From NCBI RefSeq assembly GCF_002844575.1, contig NZ_PIQO01000010.1, positions 62,001-126,000 of the forward strand: a stretch of 64,000 nt of DNA. Direction: 5' to 3'. The number at the start of each line of letters is the position of its first letter. Positions within the stretch are counted from its first letter, which is position 1. Both the position numbers and the translations under genes were made by a program. This DNA comes from Heyndrickxia camelliae (lineage in GTDB: Bacteria; Bacillota; Bacilli; Bacillales; Bacillaceae_C). Below are positions 34,954 to 44,305 of this stretch, piece by piece. The notes under the pieces are model-generated. The model was given only the letters and a program-made list of their open reading frames with translations, searched no databases and was not told where the DNA came from.

Positions 34954-36921
34954 ATGGATGTCACCGGAATTCAGCAAGTCGTCTCAAATAGTAAACTAGT
35001 ATTTCCGAAAAAACAGAAAGAAGAATCAACTGCACTTGGAAGTTCAAAAGCATTCGAAGAGTTACTAAAACAATCTCAGGAAAATCCTGCTCATTTTTGG
35101 GATAAGGTGGCCAAAGAGTTAATGTGGTACGAACCATGGGAAGAGACCATTACTGGAGAACTGCCTAATTTTAGTTTCTTTAAGGGTGGTATAAGCAACC
35201 CTTGTTATAACTTACTTGATAGACATATAGAGAATGGAGCAGCAAATCGGACAGCTCTTATTTGGGAAGGGGAAAACGGTGACACCAAATTTTATACTTA
35301 TCAAATGCTTCTAGCAGAAGTAAACCGTTTTGCAAATGTATTAAAATCATTTGGGGTAGGAAAAGGGGATGCTGTAGCGGTTTATCTGCCAAATCTTGCA
35401 GAAGCGTTTATTGCCATTCTTGCGTGCTTCCGTATAGGGGCTGTTTATAATGCTATTTTCTCTGGATTTTCGGAGAAGTCATTACGAGATCGCTTGGTTA
35501 ATTTTAAACCGAAAGTGATTGTTACCGCTGATGCTAGTCTTAGACGTGGAAAACAGATACCTTTGAAAGAAAAGGTTGATAATGTAATTGCAGATATGAC
35601 CTATGTTAAAGCGGTCATTGTTGTAGACCGCTTAGGAACCGAACAAAACATGGAGCAGGGAAGAGATTATTGGTGGCATGAAATTAGAAAAACAGCAAGC
35701 ATTCATTGTGAACCGGAGCGAATAGAGGCGAATGAGCCAGGGATTGTTTTTTATACGAGTGGGACAACAGGTAAGCCAAAAGGGGTTGTTCATTCTGGAA
35801 TGGCATTCGTTGTTCAGAACTATGTTTATGCCAAATATCATATGGATCACCGCCAAGATGATGTTTTCTGGTGCTCGGCAGATATCGGCTGGTTAACTAT
35901 GCATATATGGGGTATTGCTGGGGCGTTGGCAAATGGTGTTACGACTTTAGTATATGAAGGAGCACCGGATTATCCGGAGCGGGATCGCTTCTATCAAATC
36001 ATTGATAAATATAGAGTTAATAAATTGTTTACAGCTCCGACTGCCTTAAGGATGTTAAAATCACTCGGAGAGAAGGCAATGGAGCCGTATCATCTGGAGT
36101 GCCTTGATGTCATCTCTCTTGTTGGAGAACCATTTGATCCTGAGACATGGCAGTGGACACATGACGTGCTTGGAAAAGGGGACATCTGTGTCAATAATAC
36201 ATGGGGCCAAACTGAAACTGCTGGTTGCCCATTAGCAGGAGCAGCCTGGTTGACGCCAATGAAGCCTGGATCAGCAGGGGTTCAATTCTTAGGGGCTGAT
36301 GTAGATGTAGTTGATAATAACGGCAACTCCGTACCGCCTGGCGTACTAGGAAACTTGGTTATTAAAAAACCGTTCCCGATGTTATGCAGGACTTTATGGC
36401 AGGAACCAGATCGCTACTATAGTGCCTATTTTAGTCAAGTAGAGGGCTGCTATTTTGCCAGTGATCTTGCTTTGAAGGATGAAGATGGCTATTTCTGGGT
36501 AGTCGGTCGTTCGGACGACGCATTTAATGTTGCGGGACATCGATTAAGTACGATGGAAATGGAAAGCGCTGTGTTGGAATGTAAAGGTGTTTCTGAAGTC
36601 GCAGTGATTGGTGTTCCTGATAAAATAAAGGGCGAGGTTCCTCTTGTTTTTGTGAAGCTTGCAGAAGGAGTTAAAGGCAGTCAGGAGTTAAGACACCAAA
36701 TTAACGAGAGTATTGTGAGTACGGTTGGTCAAATTGCGAAACCAAAGCTGATTTTATTTACCGAGACTTTACCGAAAACGGTTAGTGGAAAAATCATGCG
36801 CAGATTATTAAAAGAAATTGTTACAAGCGGCAATGTGGCAGGCGATGTGACAGGACTGGAAGATCCTTCTACAGTGGAGCATATTAAAGAGCTTGTTGCT
36901 GAAAAAGTTCTCAGGGAATAA
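34954..36921 (+). CDS. Acs-like acyl-CoA synthetase with an opened acyl pocket
   Basis: This 655-residue AMP-forming acyl-CoA ligase has the acetyl-CoA synthetase layout. Motifs include the ATP loop YTSGTTGKPKGVVHS (A3), the A5 motif TWGQTETAG, the hinge VVGRSDDAFNVAGHRL (A8) and the catalytic lysine region SGKIMRRLLKEI (A10). True Acs has TWWQTETG, where the second Trp closes the acetate pocket. Here that position is Gly418, and the VTGHS segment is replaced by LTMHIW. It probably accepts propionate, branched or medium-chain acids rather than only acetate; this is inference. The ATG has an AGAGGAGG site. Confidence 0.87.
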   Translation: MDVTGIQQVVSNSKLVFPKKQKEESTALGSSKAFEELLKQSQENPAHFWDKVAKELMWYEPWEETITGELPNFSFFKGGISNPCYNLLDRHIENGAANRTALIWEGENGDTKFYTYQMLLAEVNRFANVLKSFGVGKGDAVAVYLPNLAEAFIAILACFRIGAVYNAIFSGFSEKSLRDRLVNFKPKVIVTADASLRRGKQIPLKEKVDNVIADMTYVKAVIVVDRLGTEQNMEQGRDYWWHEIRKTASIHCEPERIEANEPGIVFYTSGTTGKPKGVVHSGMAFVVQNYVYAKYHMDHRQDDVFWCSADIGWLTMHIWGIAGALANGVTTLVYEGAPDYPERDRFYQIIDKYRVNKLFTAPTALRMLKSLGEKAMEPYHLECLDVISLVGEPFDPETWQWTHDVLGKGDICVNNTWGQTETAGCPLAGAAWLTPMKPGSAGVQFLGADVDVVDNNGNSVPPGVLGNLVIKKPFPMLCRTLWQEPDRYYSAYFSQVEGCYFASDLALKDEDGYFWVVGRSDDAFNVAGHRLSTMEMESAVLECKGVSEVAVIGVPDKIKGEVPLVFVKLAEGVKGSQELRHQINESIVSTVGQIAKPKLILFTETLPKTVSGKIMRRLLKEIVTSGNVAGDVTGLEDPSTVEHIKELVAEKVLRE

Positions 36922-36927
36922 AAAAAA

Positions 36928-36966
36928 GAGTAGGAGGGAGAAATCCCCGTCCTACTCATTTTTTTG
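36928..36966 (+). terminator. rho-independent terminator after the acyl-CoA synthetase gene
   Basis: The stem GAGTAGGA/TCCTACTC is followed by ATTTTTTT, with a preceding A tract. Confidence 0.9.
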
Positions 36967-37338
36967 TAGCAGCTATGGCATTTAAGCGAAACATCCATAT
37001 TTAATTTATAAATATCATTCCCCGTTTTTACATTCATTCAAATGTTTCTACTTTTGAAAGTAATTTTTAAAATTTTTATTAAATGGGTTGTCAGAGTGTG
37101 TCGAAAACGGTAGAATGTTTTGGTGTGAAAAAGTGAAGGGGATTGTAATCAAGTACATCGATTCTTTTCTCATCAAAAATACAGTATGTAACTCCCAAAT
37201 TATTCAAATAAATAAATTACTGGAAGTATACGCAGTAATTTCCTTCCCAAAAATTTATGTGAAATAATTAGATTTTTATGATAATATAAAACATGCTAAC
37301 GAGATAGTTTTCAGATTATTTTAATTAATTCATCTATA
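36967..37338. other. intergenic stretch without a clear gene
   Basis: AT-rich DNA before the permease gene. A minus-strand ORF from 37037 (MNVKTGNDIYKLNMDV, then CHSC) has no ribosome site and runs through the terminator, so it is not called. Confidence 0.5.
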
Positions 37339-37350
37339 TTGAGGTGCAAC

Positions 37351-38766
37351 ATGAAAAGTCAAAATTTTTTTAGAAGAAAATCTATTTCTGATTTAATTGC
37401 TCATTCGGAAAAGCCAGGCTCATCCTTAAAAAAGTCTCTTAGTGCTTTCGATTTGACGATGCTCGGAGTTGGAGCCGTAGTCGGGGCAGGGATATTCGTA
37501 TTACCTGGTAAGGTCGCGTCCGAAATTACAGGACCTTCCATCATCATATCGTTTATCATTGCAGGAATTGCCTGTGCTTTAGCAGCGCTTTGCTATTCCG
37601 AATTTGCTTCCTCCGTACCTGTAGCAGGCAGTGCCTACACGTACAGCTATGCGGTTTTTGGTGAGCTGATAGCATGGATATTAGGCTGGGCGCTATTACT
37701 GGAGTATGGATTGGCAGCAGCTTCCGTTGCGAGCGGTTGGTCATCTTATTTGCAGGGCCTGCTTGCAGGATTTAATATTCATTTGCCGCATGCTATTTCA
37801 GGGGCGTTTAATCCAGCACAAGGAACGTACTTCGATTTGCCAGCAGTTCTTATTGTATTAATTATTGCATTTCTTTTAACTTGGGGAATCAATGAATCAG
37901 CAAAGGTAAATGCTGTCATGGTTCTAATTAAAGTGGCAGTCGTTGTATTATTTATTGTAGTAGGGATTTGGTATGTGAAGCCGACAAACTGGACACCTTT
38001 TGCTCCATTTGGTTTTCATGGAATCGTTACAGGAGCAGCAACCGTCTTTTTTGCCTATATTGGATTTGATGCCGTGTCGACGGCTGCGGAAGAAGTGAAA
38101 AATCCACAGCGAAATATGCCGATTGGAATCATAGCATCATTACTCATATGTACACTTCTTTACATTATCCTTTCGAGCGTATTAACAGGTATTGTACCTT
38201 ACACTCAATTAGTTGGTGTTGGCAATCCAGTAGCGTTTGGATTACAGTTTATTCATCAAGATTGGGTAGCTGGATTTTTATCACTGGGTGCGATTGTCGG
38301 GATGACTACCGTTATACTAGTTATGACCTATGGGGGAACACGTTTAGTATATGCAATGAGCCGTGATGGTTTACTTCCAAAAGGATTGTCTAAGGTTAAT
38401 AAAAAGACAAAGACTCCGGTCGTGAATACTTGGGTATTTTGCCTTATAATTGCTTTTTTCGCGGGATTTATTTCCTTGGACAAGCTCGCTGAAATGGTGA
38501 ATATCGGTACTTTATTTGCCTTTACTATGGTATCCTTGGGGATTTTCTTCCTAAGAAAAATGAAGAATAAACCGAATTCCGTCTTTAAGGTACCTTTCTT
38601 TCCAGTATTACCGGCAGTTTCATTTGTGTTATGCTTATATTTAATTTTTAACTTAAAGTGGATCACATGGTTGTCATTTGGAATTTGGTTGGTAATTGGT
38701 CTAATCATTTATGGTTTATATGGCTCTAGAAAGAGTACCTTACGAAACGAAAGAGATGAATCGTAA
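37351..38766 (+). CDS. APC-superfamily amino-acid permease (CAT family)
   Basis: This 471-residue protein has twelve or more membrane helices. The N-terminal helix carries MLGVGAVVGAGIFVLPG, the substrate-amine loop of APC permeases. FAYIGFDAVSTAAEEVKNPQRNMPIGI in helix 6 and the following loop are typical of YfnA-like cationic amino-acid transporters. The frame opens at TTG 37339, but GAGGTG at 37340 fixes the start at ATG 37351. It is monocistronic. The substrate is unknown. Confidence 0.9.
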   Translation: MKSQNFFRRKSISDLIAHSEKPGSSLKKSLSAFDLTMLGVGAVVGAGIFVLPGKVASEITGPSIIISFIIAGIACALAALCYSEFASSVPVAGSAYTYSYAVFGELIAWILGWALLLEYGLAAASVASGWSSYLQGLLAGFNIHLPHAISGAFNPAQGTYFDLPAVLIVLIIAFLLTWGINESAKVNAVMVLIKVAVVVLFIVVGIWYVKPTNWTPFAPFGFHGIVTGAATVFFAYIGFDAVSTAAEEVKNPQRNMPIGIIASLLICTLLYIILSSVLTGIVPYTQLVGVGNPVAFGLQFIHQDWVAGFLSLGAIVGMTTVILVMTYGGTRLVYAMSRDGLLPKGLSKVNKKTKTPVVNTWVFCLIIAFFAGFISLDKLAEMVNIGTLFAFTMVSLGIFFLRKMKNKPNSVFKVPFFPVLPAVSFVLCLYLIFNLKWITWLSFGIWLVIGLIIYGLYGSRKSTLRNERDES

Positions 38767-38768
38767 GC

Positions 38769-38902
38769 GGCTGGGACAAAACGCAGTGAAAATCAAAAAA
38801 GCGCATGAAATCAAATTTAAAAACCTTGATTTCATGCGTTTTTGCTTTCGTAGATTTAACCAATTTCAATGATTTATTTACTTATGTCCCAGCCTCTTTT
38901 TT
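38769..38902 (+). terminator. nested double-hairpin terminator element (GGCTGGGACA type)
   Basis: The outer arms GGCTGGGACA (38769-38778) and TGTCCCAGCC (38885-38894) are perfect complements, and the latter runs into TCTTTTTT. Inside is a second perfect 13-bp stem CGCATGAAATCAA/TTGATTTCATGCG (38802-38814 with 38826-38838) followed by TTTTTGC. Similar outer arms are common in Firmicute intergenic regions. Confidence 0.8.
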
Positions 38903-38999
38903 CTTTGGTCATTTTTTCATGAGCTATTTCATAGTTCATATTCAGTTCATAAATCATGTATATAATCCTTTTATCAAATGTTGAAAGGATTAGATATAG

Positions 39000-40544
39000 A
39001 TGGAAAGCATTACGAAATTTAAAGAACCAGTATTAGCGAATAAGAGCAATAAGATTCTGGTGATGATGGGCTTAATCATTGGACTCATTTTTTCAGAGCT
39101 GGATGAAACAGTTGTGAATACAGCAATGCCGACAATCATCCGTGATCTTGGCGGATTAGCAATGTACGGATGGGTCGGAGGAGTATATATGTTAACCATG
39201 TCTGCATTTATGCCAATATTAGGAAAATTAGCGGATTTAATGGGGCGCAAAAAAATCTATTTAACGAGTATGGTCTTTTTCATAGGTGGGTCGATTGTCT
39301 GCGGATTATCAGATTCTATGACTCTGCTTCTTATAGGACGCGGGATTCAAGGGGTAGGCGCGGGGGGCTTGATGCCGCTTGCGATGACCATTTCAAGTGA
39401 TTTATTTCCAGTTGAACAACGAGCAAAAGTACAAGGATTTATGGGTCCAATTATGTTTATTCCCATGTTATTAGGGCCATTAATGGGAGGATACTTTGTC
39501 GATCAGGTAAGTTGGCACTGGATTTTCTTTGTTAATATTCCAGTTGGTATTATCGCAGCCCTCCTTCTAGCAGGTGGTTTACGTGAATCGATGATTAAGA
39601 AACAAGTGATAATTGATTGGGGAGGTGCATTTTTATTAGTAGTATCTATTGTCTCCTTGCTAATTACACCCGTTCTCATTGAGAATAATGGTTACACATG
39701 GAGTTCCCCGTTAATTATTGGTCTTCTATGCTTGGGAGCAGTTTTAATAGGCATATTTATTTGGGTCGAGGCGAAGGTAAAAGAACCGATTGTGCCTTTG
39801 CACTTGTTTAAAAACCGCAATATTCTTGTATTGTCTTTGATTGTATTTACTGTAGGAATCGGCTTAATGGGATCCTTTTCATCCTTTCCGTATTTTGCAC
39901 AAAATGTTCTGGGACTTACCCCAACAGAGGCAGGGTATTTGACATTGCCAATGATGGTAGGAGCAATTGGGTCAGCGATGATTAGTGGATTTTTACTAAC
40001 AAAGGTGCGCTACCGTGAACTGTTTGGAATAGCATTTATCATGCCGATTATAGGATTCTACTTGTTTTCGCATATGAGTATTCATACAACCATTATTCAA
40101 ATTATTATCTTCTTTTTTATAACAGGTCTCGGGTTAGGAGTTTTATTTGGTGGGGATAATCTCATCATTCAAGAGTCTGTTGAAAAGGAGAATAAAGGGA
40201 TTGCACTTGCGACTGTTCCGTTATTCCAAACGATAGGTGCTACGGTAGGGGTTAGTATTTTTGGGAATTTGCTATCATCCACCCTTACATCCAAATTGCA
40301 GAGCTTAGGGGATAAACTTCCGGCGAGTATGGCTGCTAATATGAAAAGCTTAGCTGCAGCGGGGGTGCCGCACGGGTTACCGAAAGGGCTTTTAACACAA
40401 ATTAAAACATTGTTCATTGAATCATTTCAGCATATATACATGTATTCATTTATTATTGCTGTACTTGCATTTGTCTTGACATGGTTTTTGAAGAAGGAAG
40501 TATTGTCGACGAATTCCGAAGAAGGAAAAATGCAGGATGAATAG
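39000..40544 (+). CDS. DHA2-type (EmrB/QacA) MFS drug exporter
   Basis: This 514-residue protein has fourteen predicted membrane helices. It has the family motif LDETVVNTAMPTI in helix 1, GKLADLMGRKKIYL (motif A) in loop 2-3, IGRGIQGVGAGGLMPL (motif B) and LGPLMGGYFVDQVSWHWIFFVNIPVG (motif C region). It should export toxic compounds in exchange for protons. Asp and Glu in helix 1 are retained. The ATG has a GAAAGGA site. No TetR or MarR regulator lies beside it. Confidence 0.92.
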   Translation: MESITKFKEPVLANKSNKILVMMGLIIGLIFSELDETVVNTAMPTIIRDLGGLAMYGWVGGVYMLTMSAFMPILGKLADLMGRKKIYLTSMVFFIGGSIVCGLSDSMTLLLIGRGIQGVGAGGLMPLAMTISSDLFPVEQRAKVQGFMGPIMFIPMLLGPLMGGYFVDQVSWHWIFFVNIPVGIIAALLLAGGLRESMIKKQVIIDWGGAFLLVVSIVSLLITPVLIENNGYTWSSPLIIGLLCLGAVLIGIFIWVEAKVKEPIVPLHLFKNRNILVLSLIVFTVGIGLMGSFSSFPYFAQNVLGLTPTEAGYLTLPMMVGAIGSAMISGFLLTKVRYRELFGIAFIMPIIGFYLFSHMSIHTTIIQIIIFFFITGLGLGVLFGGDNLIIQESVEKENKGIALATVPLFQTIGATVGVSIFGNLLSSTLTSKLQSLGDKLPASMAANMKSLAAAGVPHGLPKGLLTQIKTLFIESFQHIYMYSFIIAVLAFVLTWFLKKEVLSTNSEEGKMQDE

Positions 40545-40646
40545 TGGAGAAAATTGTTGACTGAATTATATGAGTGTGCCTGAATTATTTTAAGTTCGGA
40601 CCGAATTATGGTTATCTGGATTCAGGAAACTTGGCATAAAGAACAT

Positions 40647-40674
40647 GCCCTTGCGCTGAATTTTGAGCAAGGGC
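40647..40674. terminator. hairpin between the DHA2 and thrB genes
   Basis: The perfect 8-bp stem GCCCTTGC/GCAAGGGC lies between convergent genes. The T tracts on both sides are poor. Confidence 0.5.
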
Positions 40675-40683
40675 TATTGTATT

Positions 40684-41613
40684 TTAGAATGGATGGGACG
40701 AAATAGCTTCTAAGATTTCTTTTGGAAAGCTGTCTAAAAAAGCCACTCCATGGTTTACTGGTCTTAGCACGGAATATCGATATTTAGGAAATGCTTCTTC
40801 CAAAAGCTTTGCATAGCTTTCCCCGCTATTTTTGGGAACAATGCTGATGATGGTTGGACCCGCACCGCTTAATGCAGTTCCGAATACTCCAATGGTCTTC
40901 CCAAAGGCAGTAATTCTAGGCAGATCCGGAATAAGCGATTCTCGATACGGCTGATGAAAAATATCACTTTCCATCATTTTTCCTGCTAATAGCCAATCGT
41001 TTTGCAAGATGGCTGCAACTAACAAATTTCCAACACTGCTTCCCCTTATTGCTTCGGAGAAAGGAAGATTTTGAGGTAAAACTTGTCTTGATTTTTTTGT
41101 TTCCAGTTCTGTCTCCGGTATCATGGCAATAAGCTCAATATTGGATGCCTCACAAACCAATGTATCCGTTTCTGCTTCTGAGTGCATGGATATGGTTATG
41201 CCACCATAAAGGGAGGCGGTTGTATTATCTGGATGTCCTTCCAGTCTACTCGCAATATGTGCCTTTTCTTTCATGGAAAGCTGAAGGCTTAAAACGACAT
41301 CAGCTATCTCAATCCCCGCAACAATTGCAGCGGCACTGCTTCCTAATCCGCGGGCAAGGGGGATTTCACTATGCATTTTGATGTCTAGAGGAGGCAATTC
41401 GTTTTGGAAAAGCTCACTGGTATGCATAGCAGCAATATAAATTAAATTGTCTTTGTAGTTAGGCAGCCAGTCCGGATGCTCGATAAATTGAATGCTCCAT
41501 TCTTTAGAAACTTTAAAAGAAAGATATAAATAACGATTAACAGCCATTCCGATGGAGTCGAATCCTGGACCAAGATTGGATGTACTCCCCGGAACTTTTA
41601 GGTAATTAGTCAT
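40684..41613 (-). CDS. thrB: homoserine kinase ThrB
   Basis: This 309-residue GHMP kinase makes O-phosphohomoserine. Family motifs are [18 protein letters not shown] near the N-terminus, the ATP loop [17 protein letters not shown] and the C-terminal [12 protein letters not shown]. It is the last gene of hom-thrC-thrB and overlaps thrC by four bases (ATGA), so it is translationally coupled. Its product is the substrate of ThrC. Confidence 0.97.
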   Translation of the reverse strand: MTNYLKVPGSTSNLGPGFDSIGMAVNRYLYLSFKVSKEWSIQFIEHPDWLPNYKDNLIYIAAMHTSELFQNELPPLDIKMHSEIPLARGLGSSAAAIVAGIEIADVVLSLQLSMKEKAHIASRLEGHPDNTTASLYGGITISMHSEAETDTLVCEASNIELIAMIPETELETKKSRQVLPQNLPFSEAIRGSSVGNLLVAAILQNDWLLAGKMMESDIFHQPYRESLIPDLPRITAFGKTIGVFGTALSGAGPTIISIVPKNSGESYAKLLEEAFPKYRYSVLRPVNHGVAFLDSFPKEILEAISSHPF

Positions 41614-42665
41614 GATAACACCTGAAGATGATGTAATAATTCTTCCTTCCCACTTGGGAGGAACACAGGCTGTATGGTCGATTGGTCCATTGCAGTATTT
41701 GGGTCTTTAAGACCGTTTCCAGTTAAAACAGCTACGATCTTGCTGCCTCTTTGGATTTCACCTGTTTGCAGTTGCTTTTTAATCCCAGCTATCGATGCAC
41801 AAGAGGCAGGTTCTGCAAATATCCCTTCTGATCTGGCAAGCTCCTTGTAACAATTGATAATTTCTTTATCTGTGACATAATCAATTTTTCCACTAGATTC
41901 TTCGGCAGCGTTAACCGCTAGCTTCCAACTGGCTGGATTTCCAATTCGGATAGCAGTTGCGATAGTTTCCGGCTCTTTTATCACCATATTTTTTGCTATC
42001 GCAGCGGAACCCTCAGCTTCAAATCCATGCATGTTCGGTAGCTTATAGCCATGTAAGTGATGATATTCTTTAAATCCCTTCCAATAGGCAGAAATATTTC
42101 CGGCATTGCCAACCGGAATGGCCAGTACATCTGGTGCTTCTCCTAATTGTTCACATATTTCAAAAGCAGCTGTTTTTTGACCTTCAAGTCGGTAAGGATT
42201 AACCGAATTAACCAATGTATATTGGGAATGTTTAGATGTATGTATGACGGTTTCAAGCGCATCATCAAAGCTTCCATCGATTTCATAGATTTTTGCCCCA
42301 TACATAACCGCCTGGGCTAGCTTGCCTATTGCGATTTTTCCTTTAGGTATAACGATTAAACATTCTAGTCCTGCTCGTGCACAATAAGCGGCAGCAGCGG
42401 CGGCTGTATTCCCTGTTGAAGCACAGATAACCCCAGTACTTCCTTCCTCCATAGCTTTTGCTACTGCCAATACCATCCCTCTATCTTTAAAGCTGCCAGT
42501 AGGGTTAGCGCCTTCTAATTTAACATATAGCTCTACCTGCAAACGATTGGAAAGATTATTTAATTTTACTAACGGGGTGTTTCCCTCCACTAAACTTAGT
42601 AAGGGAGTTTTCTCTGTAATCGGCAAATATTTTTTATAGTATTTTAGTAGTCCTAACCAGTTCAT
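41610..42665 (-). CDS. thrC: threonine synthase ThrC
   Basis: This 351-residue PLP enzyme converts O-phosphohomoserine to threonine. The PLP lysine is in SFKDRGM (about residue 60), with [15 protein letters not shown] and [17 protein letters not shown] as further PLP-phosphate contacts. It is the short (class II bacterial) form. It lies six bases after hom and overlaps thrB by four bases. The upstream site is GGAAGGATG. Confidence 0.97.
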   Translation of the reverse strand: MNWLGLLKYYKKYLPITEKTPLLSLVEGNTPLVKLNNLSNRLQVELYVKLEGANPTGSFKDRGMVLAVAKAMEEGSTGVICASTGNTAAAAAAYCARAGLECLIVIPKGKIAIGKLAQAVMYGAKIYEIDGSFDDALETVIHTSKHSQYTLVNSVNPYRLEGQKTAAFEICEQLGEAPDVLAIPVGNAGNISAYWKGFKEYHHLHGYKLPNMHGFEAEGSAAIAKNMVIKEPETIATAIRIGNPASWKLAVNAAEESSGKIDYVTDKEIINCYKELARSEGIFAEPASCASIAGIKKQLQTGEIQRGSKIVAVLTGNGLKDPNTAMDQSTIQPVFLPSGKEELLHHLQVLS

Positions 42666-42671
42666 CTTTTG

Positions 42672-43958
42672 TCATCCTTCCACACGATAGAAATTTTTTA
42701 CATCCATCACGACATCTAAATCTTTTAATTGCTGGTAAGTCAGTTCGAAGAGTTTCTCCTCGACAGTATGGGTAATGATAACTACTTCTGCAATATGTCG
42801 ATTTGGAATAGGTTCCTGAATAATCTTTTTAAGGCTGATTCCATGTTCATTTAAGAGACTAGTAATTTTCGAAAATGCTCCCGGCTGATCTAACACATGC
42901 ATACGAAAGAAAAATTGATTTTTCATAGAATCAGGAGATTTGCATTTCTTTTCATTTTTAGGGAGAAAAATATGGTGGCCATTTACACCTAAATTTAAAT
43001 TCTTTACGACAGAAATCAAATCGGAAACGACTGCAATAGCAGTTGGCAATTCACCAGCTCCTGGTCCGTAAAACATCGTTTCGCCAACGGATTTTCCATA
43101 TACATAAACAGCGTTATATTCATTTTCAACAGACGACAGCGGATGCTTTGTCGATAATAGGGTGGGGCTGACTCTTATATCAATATACGGATCATCCAGC
43201 TCGGAAATTCCGACTAGTTTAATCGTATAGCCTAATTTTTTGCTATAATAAATGTCCTTTTGTGAAATTTCCGTGATTCCTTCGATTCTTACATCTTCTA
43301 ATGTTACAGGAACGGAATATGCCAAATGGCTTAGAATGACCATTTTCCTAGCTGCGTCAAGCCCTTCTACATCTGAAGTGGGATCTGATTCAGCAAATCC
43401 TAGTGCTTGTGCCTCTTTTAAAACTTCCTCATAGCTAATCGATTCACGATTCATTTTGCTCAAAATATAGTTCGTTGTCCCATTGACAATTCCCATTACT
43501 TTTTGGATTCTGTCTGCAGATAAACCATCCGTTAAAGTGCGTAATATAGGGATAGCTCCCCCAACACTGGCCTCGTAATATAAGTCGCATTGGTGATCGG
43601 CAGCCACCTGCAATAGCTCCGTACCGTAGATGGCCATTAAGTCTTTGTTCGCAGTCACAACATGTTTTCTATTTTTTAAGGCCTTGTAGAGGTAATTTCT
43701 AGCATCCTCTATTCCGCCCATGACTTCTATCACTATATCAATTTTCGGATTTTCAAGAATATCATCAGGATCAAGGGTTAGTCGATTATCGTCAAAATGA
43801 ATCTTTCTAGTTTTATCTATATCCCGGACAAGAATTTTTTCGATATGGATGTGACTGCCAGACTGCTGTTGCAATTTTTCCTGTTCTTCTGTTAACAAAT
43901 GGACAACACCAGTTCCGACAGTACCGAACCCTAATATTCCGACAGAGACAGAACTCAT
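42672..43958 (-). CDS. hom: homoserine dehydrogenase Hom
   Basis: This 428-residue enzyme reduces aspartate semialdehyde to homoserine. The NAD(P)-binding GILGFGTVGTGV is at the N-terminus, VTANKDLMA and YEASVGGAIPI mark the catalytic domain, and GIVNGTTNYIL is the family signature. A C-terminal ACT domain (about 350-425) probably mediates feedback inhibition by threonine. First gene of hom-thrCB. The ATG has an AAGGAGTGG site. A TATAAT box on the minus strand at 44016-44021 with TTGTGA upstream is a possible promoter; its spacing of 18 bases is not ideal. The operon is divergent from ilvE. Confidence 0.97.
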   Translation of the reverse strand: MSSVSVGILGFGTVGTGVVHLLTEEQEKLQQQSGSHIHIEKILVRDIDKTRKIHFDDNRLTLDPDDILENPKIDIVIEVMGGIEDARNYLYKALKNRKHVVTANKDLMAIYGTELLQVAADHQCDLYYEASVGGAIPILRTLTDGLSADRIQKVMGIVNGTTNYILSKMNRESISYEEVLKEAQALGFAESDPTSDVEGLDAARKMVILSHLAYSVPVTLEDVRIEGITEISQKDIYYSKKLGYTIKLVGISELDDPYIDIRVSPTLLSTKHPLSSVENEYNAVYVYGKSVGETMFYGPGAGELPTAIAVVSDLISVVKNLNLGVNGHHIFLPKNEKKCKSPDSMKNQFFFRMHVLDQPGAFSKITSLLNEHGISLKKIIQEPIPNRHIAEVVIITHTVEEKLFELTYQQLKDLDVVMDVKNFYRVEG

Positions 43959-44122
43959 CGTTTCACCACTCCTTGTTGTATTTGTGAGATAGACAATTGT
44001 ATTTGTATAAAGGACATTATAATCCTATTAGAAATTGTTTCACAAGCTTTTTTTTACTATTAGTTCATGAAGCAGAAAAAAGAAAAATTTTTTAAAACTG
44101 GATAAATCAAATAGCGGCAATA

Positions 44123-44138
44123 ATGGAAGCGTTTACAA
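44123..44138 (+). promoter_or_regulatory. cre (CcpA site) upstream of the ilvE promoter
   Basis: ATGGAAGCGTTTACAA fits every position of the cre consensus WTGNAANCGNWNNCAW. Its centre is about 88 bases before the expected start of transcription. That is the distance at which CcpA activates the B. subtilis ilv-leu operon. Confidence 0.75.
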
Positions 44139-44183
44139 ATTAACTGTATAATCGCAATAATCAAAAAATTTATAAAAAAGGGG

Positions 44184-44212
44184 TTGACCCCTCATTTTAA
44201 AAGGCGTATCAT
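44184..44212 (+). promoter_or_regulatory. sigma-A promoter of ilvE-ilvD
   Basis: TTGACC (44184-44189) and TATCAT (44207-44212) are separated by 17 bases. The ilvE start codon is about 90 bases downstream. Confidence 0.75.
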
Positions 44213-44227
44213 GGTCATCAATTAAAT

Positions 44228-44242
44228 AATTTTCTTAAAATT
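44228..44242 (+). promoter_or_regulatory. CodY-box-like operator just downstream of the ilvE promoter
   Basis: AATTTTCTTAAAATT matches the CodY consensus AATTTTCWGAAAATT at 14 of 15 bases. Bound there, around +10 to +24, CodY with branched-chain amino acids and GTP would block transcription. Confidence 0.65.
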
Positions 44243-44305
44243 CTATTTAATGACTTAGCTATTTTAAAGTGAAAAAATCTATTAGGAAAGGGGACTTTGA
44301 GTGAA

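Noticed and set aside
36729-37037. Minus-strand ORF containing a CHSC motif
   Set aside because: No ribosome site; it reads through the synthetase terminator and into that gene's coding region in antisense.
37062-37076. CodY box upstream of the amino-acid permease
   Set aside because: AT-rich sequence with about 11 of 15 matches, nearly 300 bases from the gene; expected by chance in such DNA.
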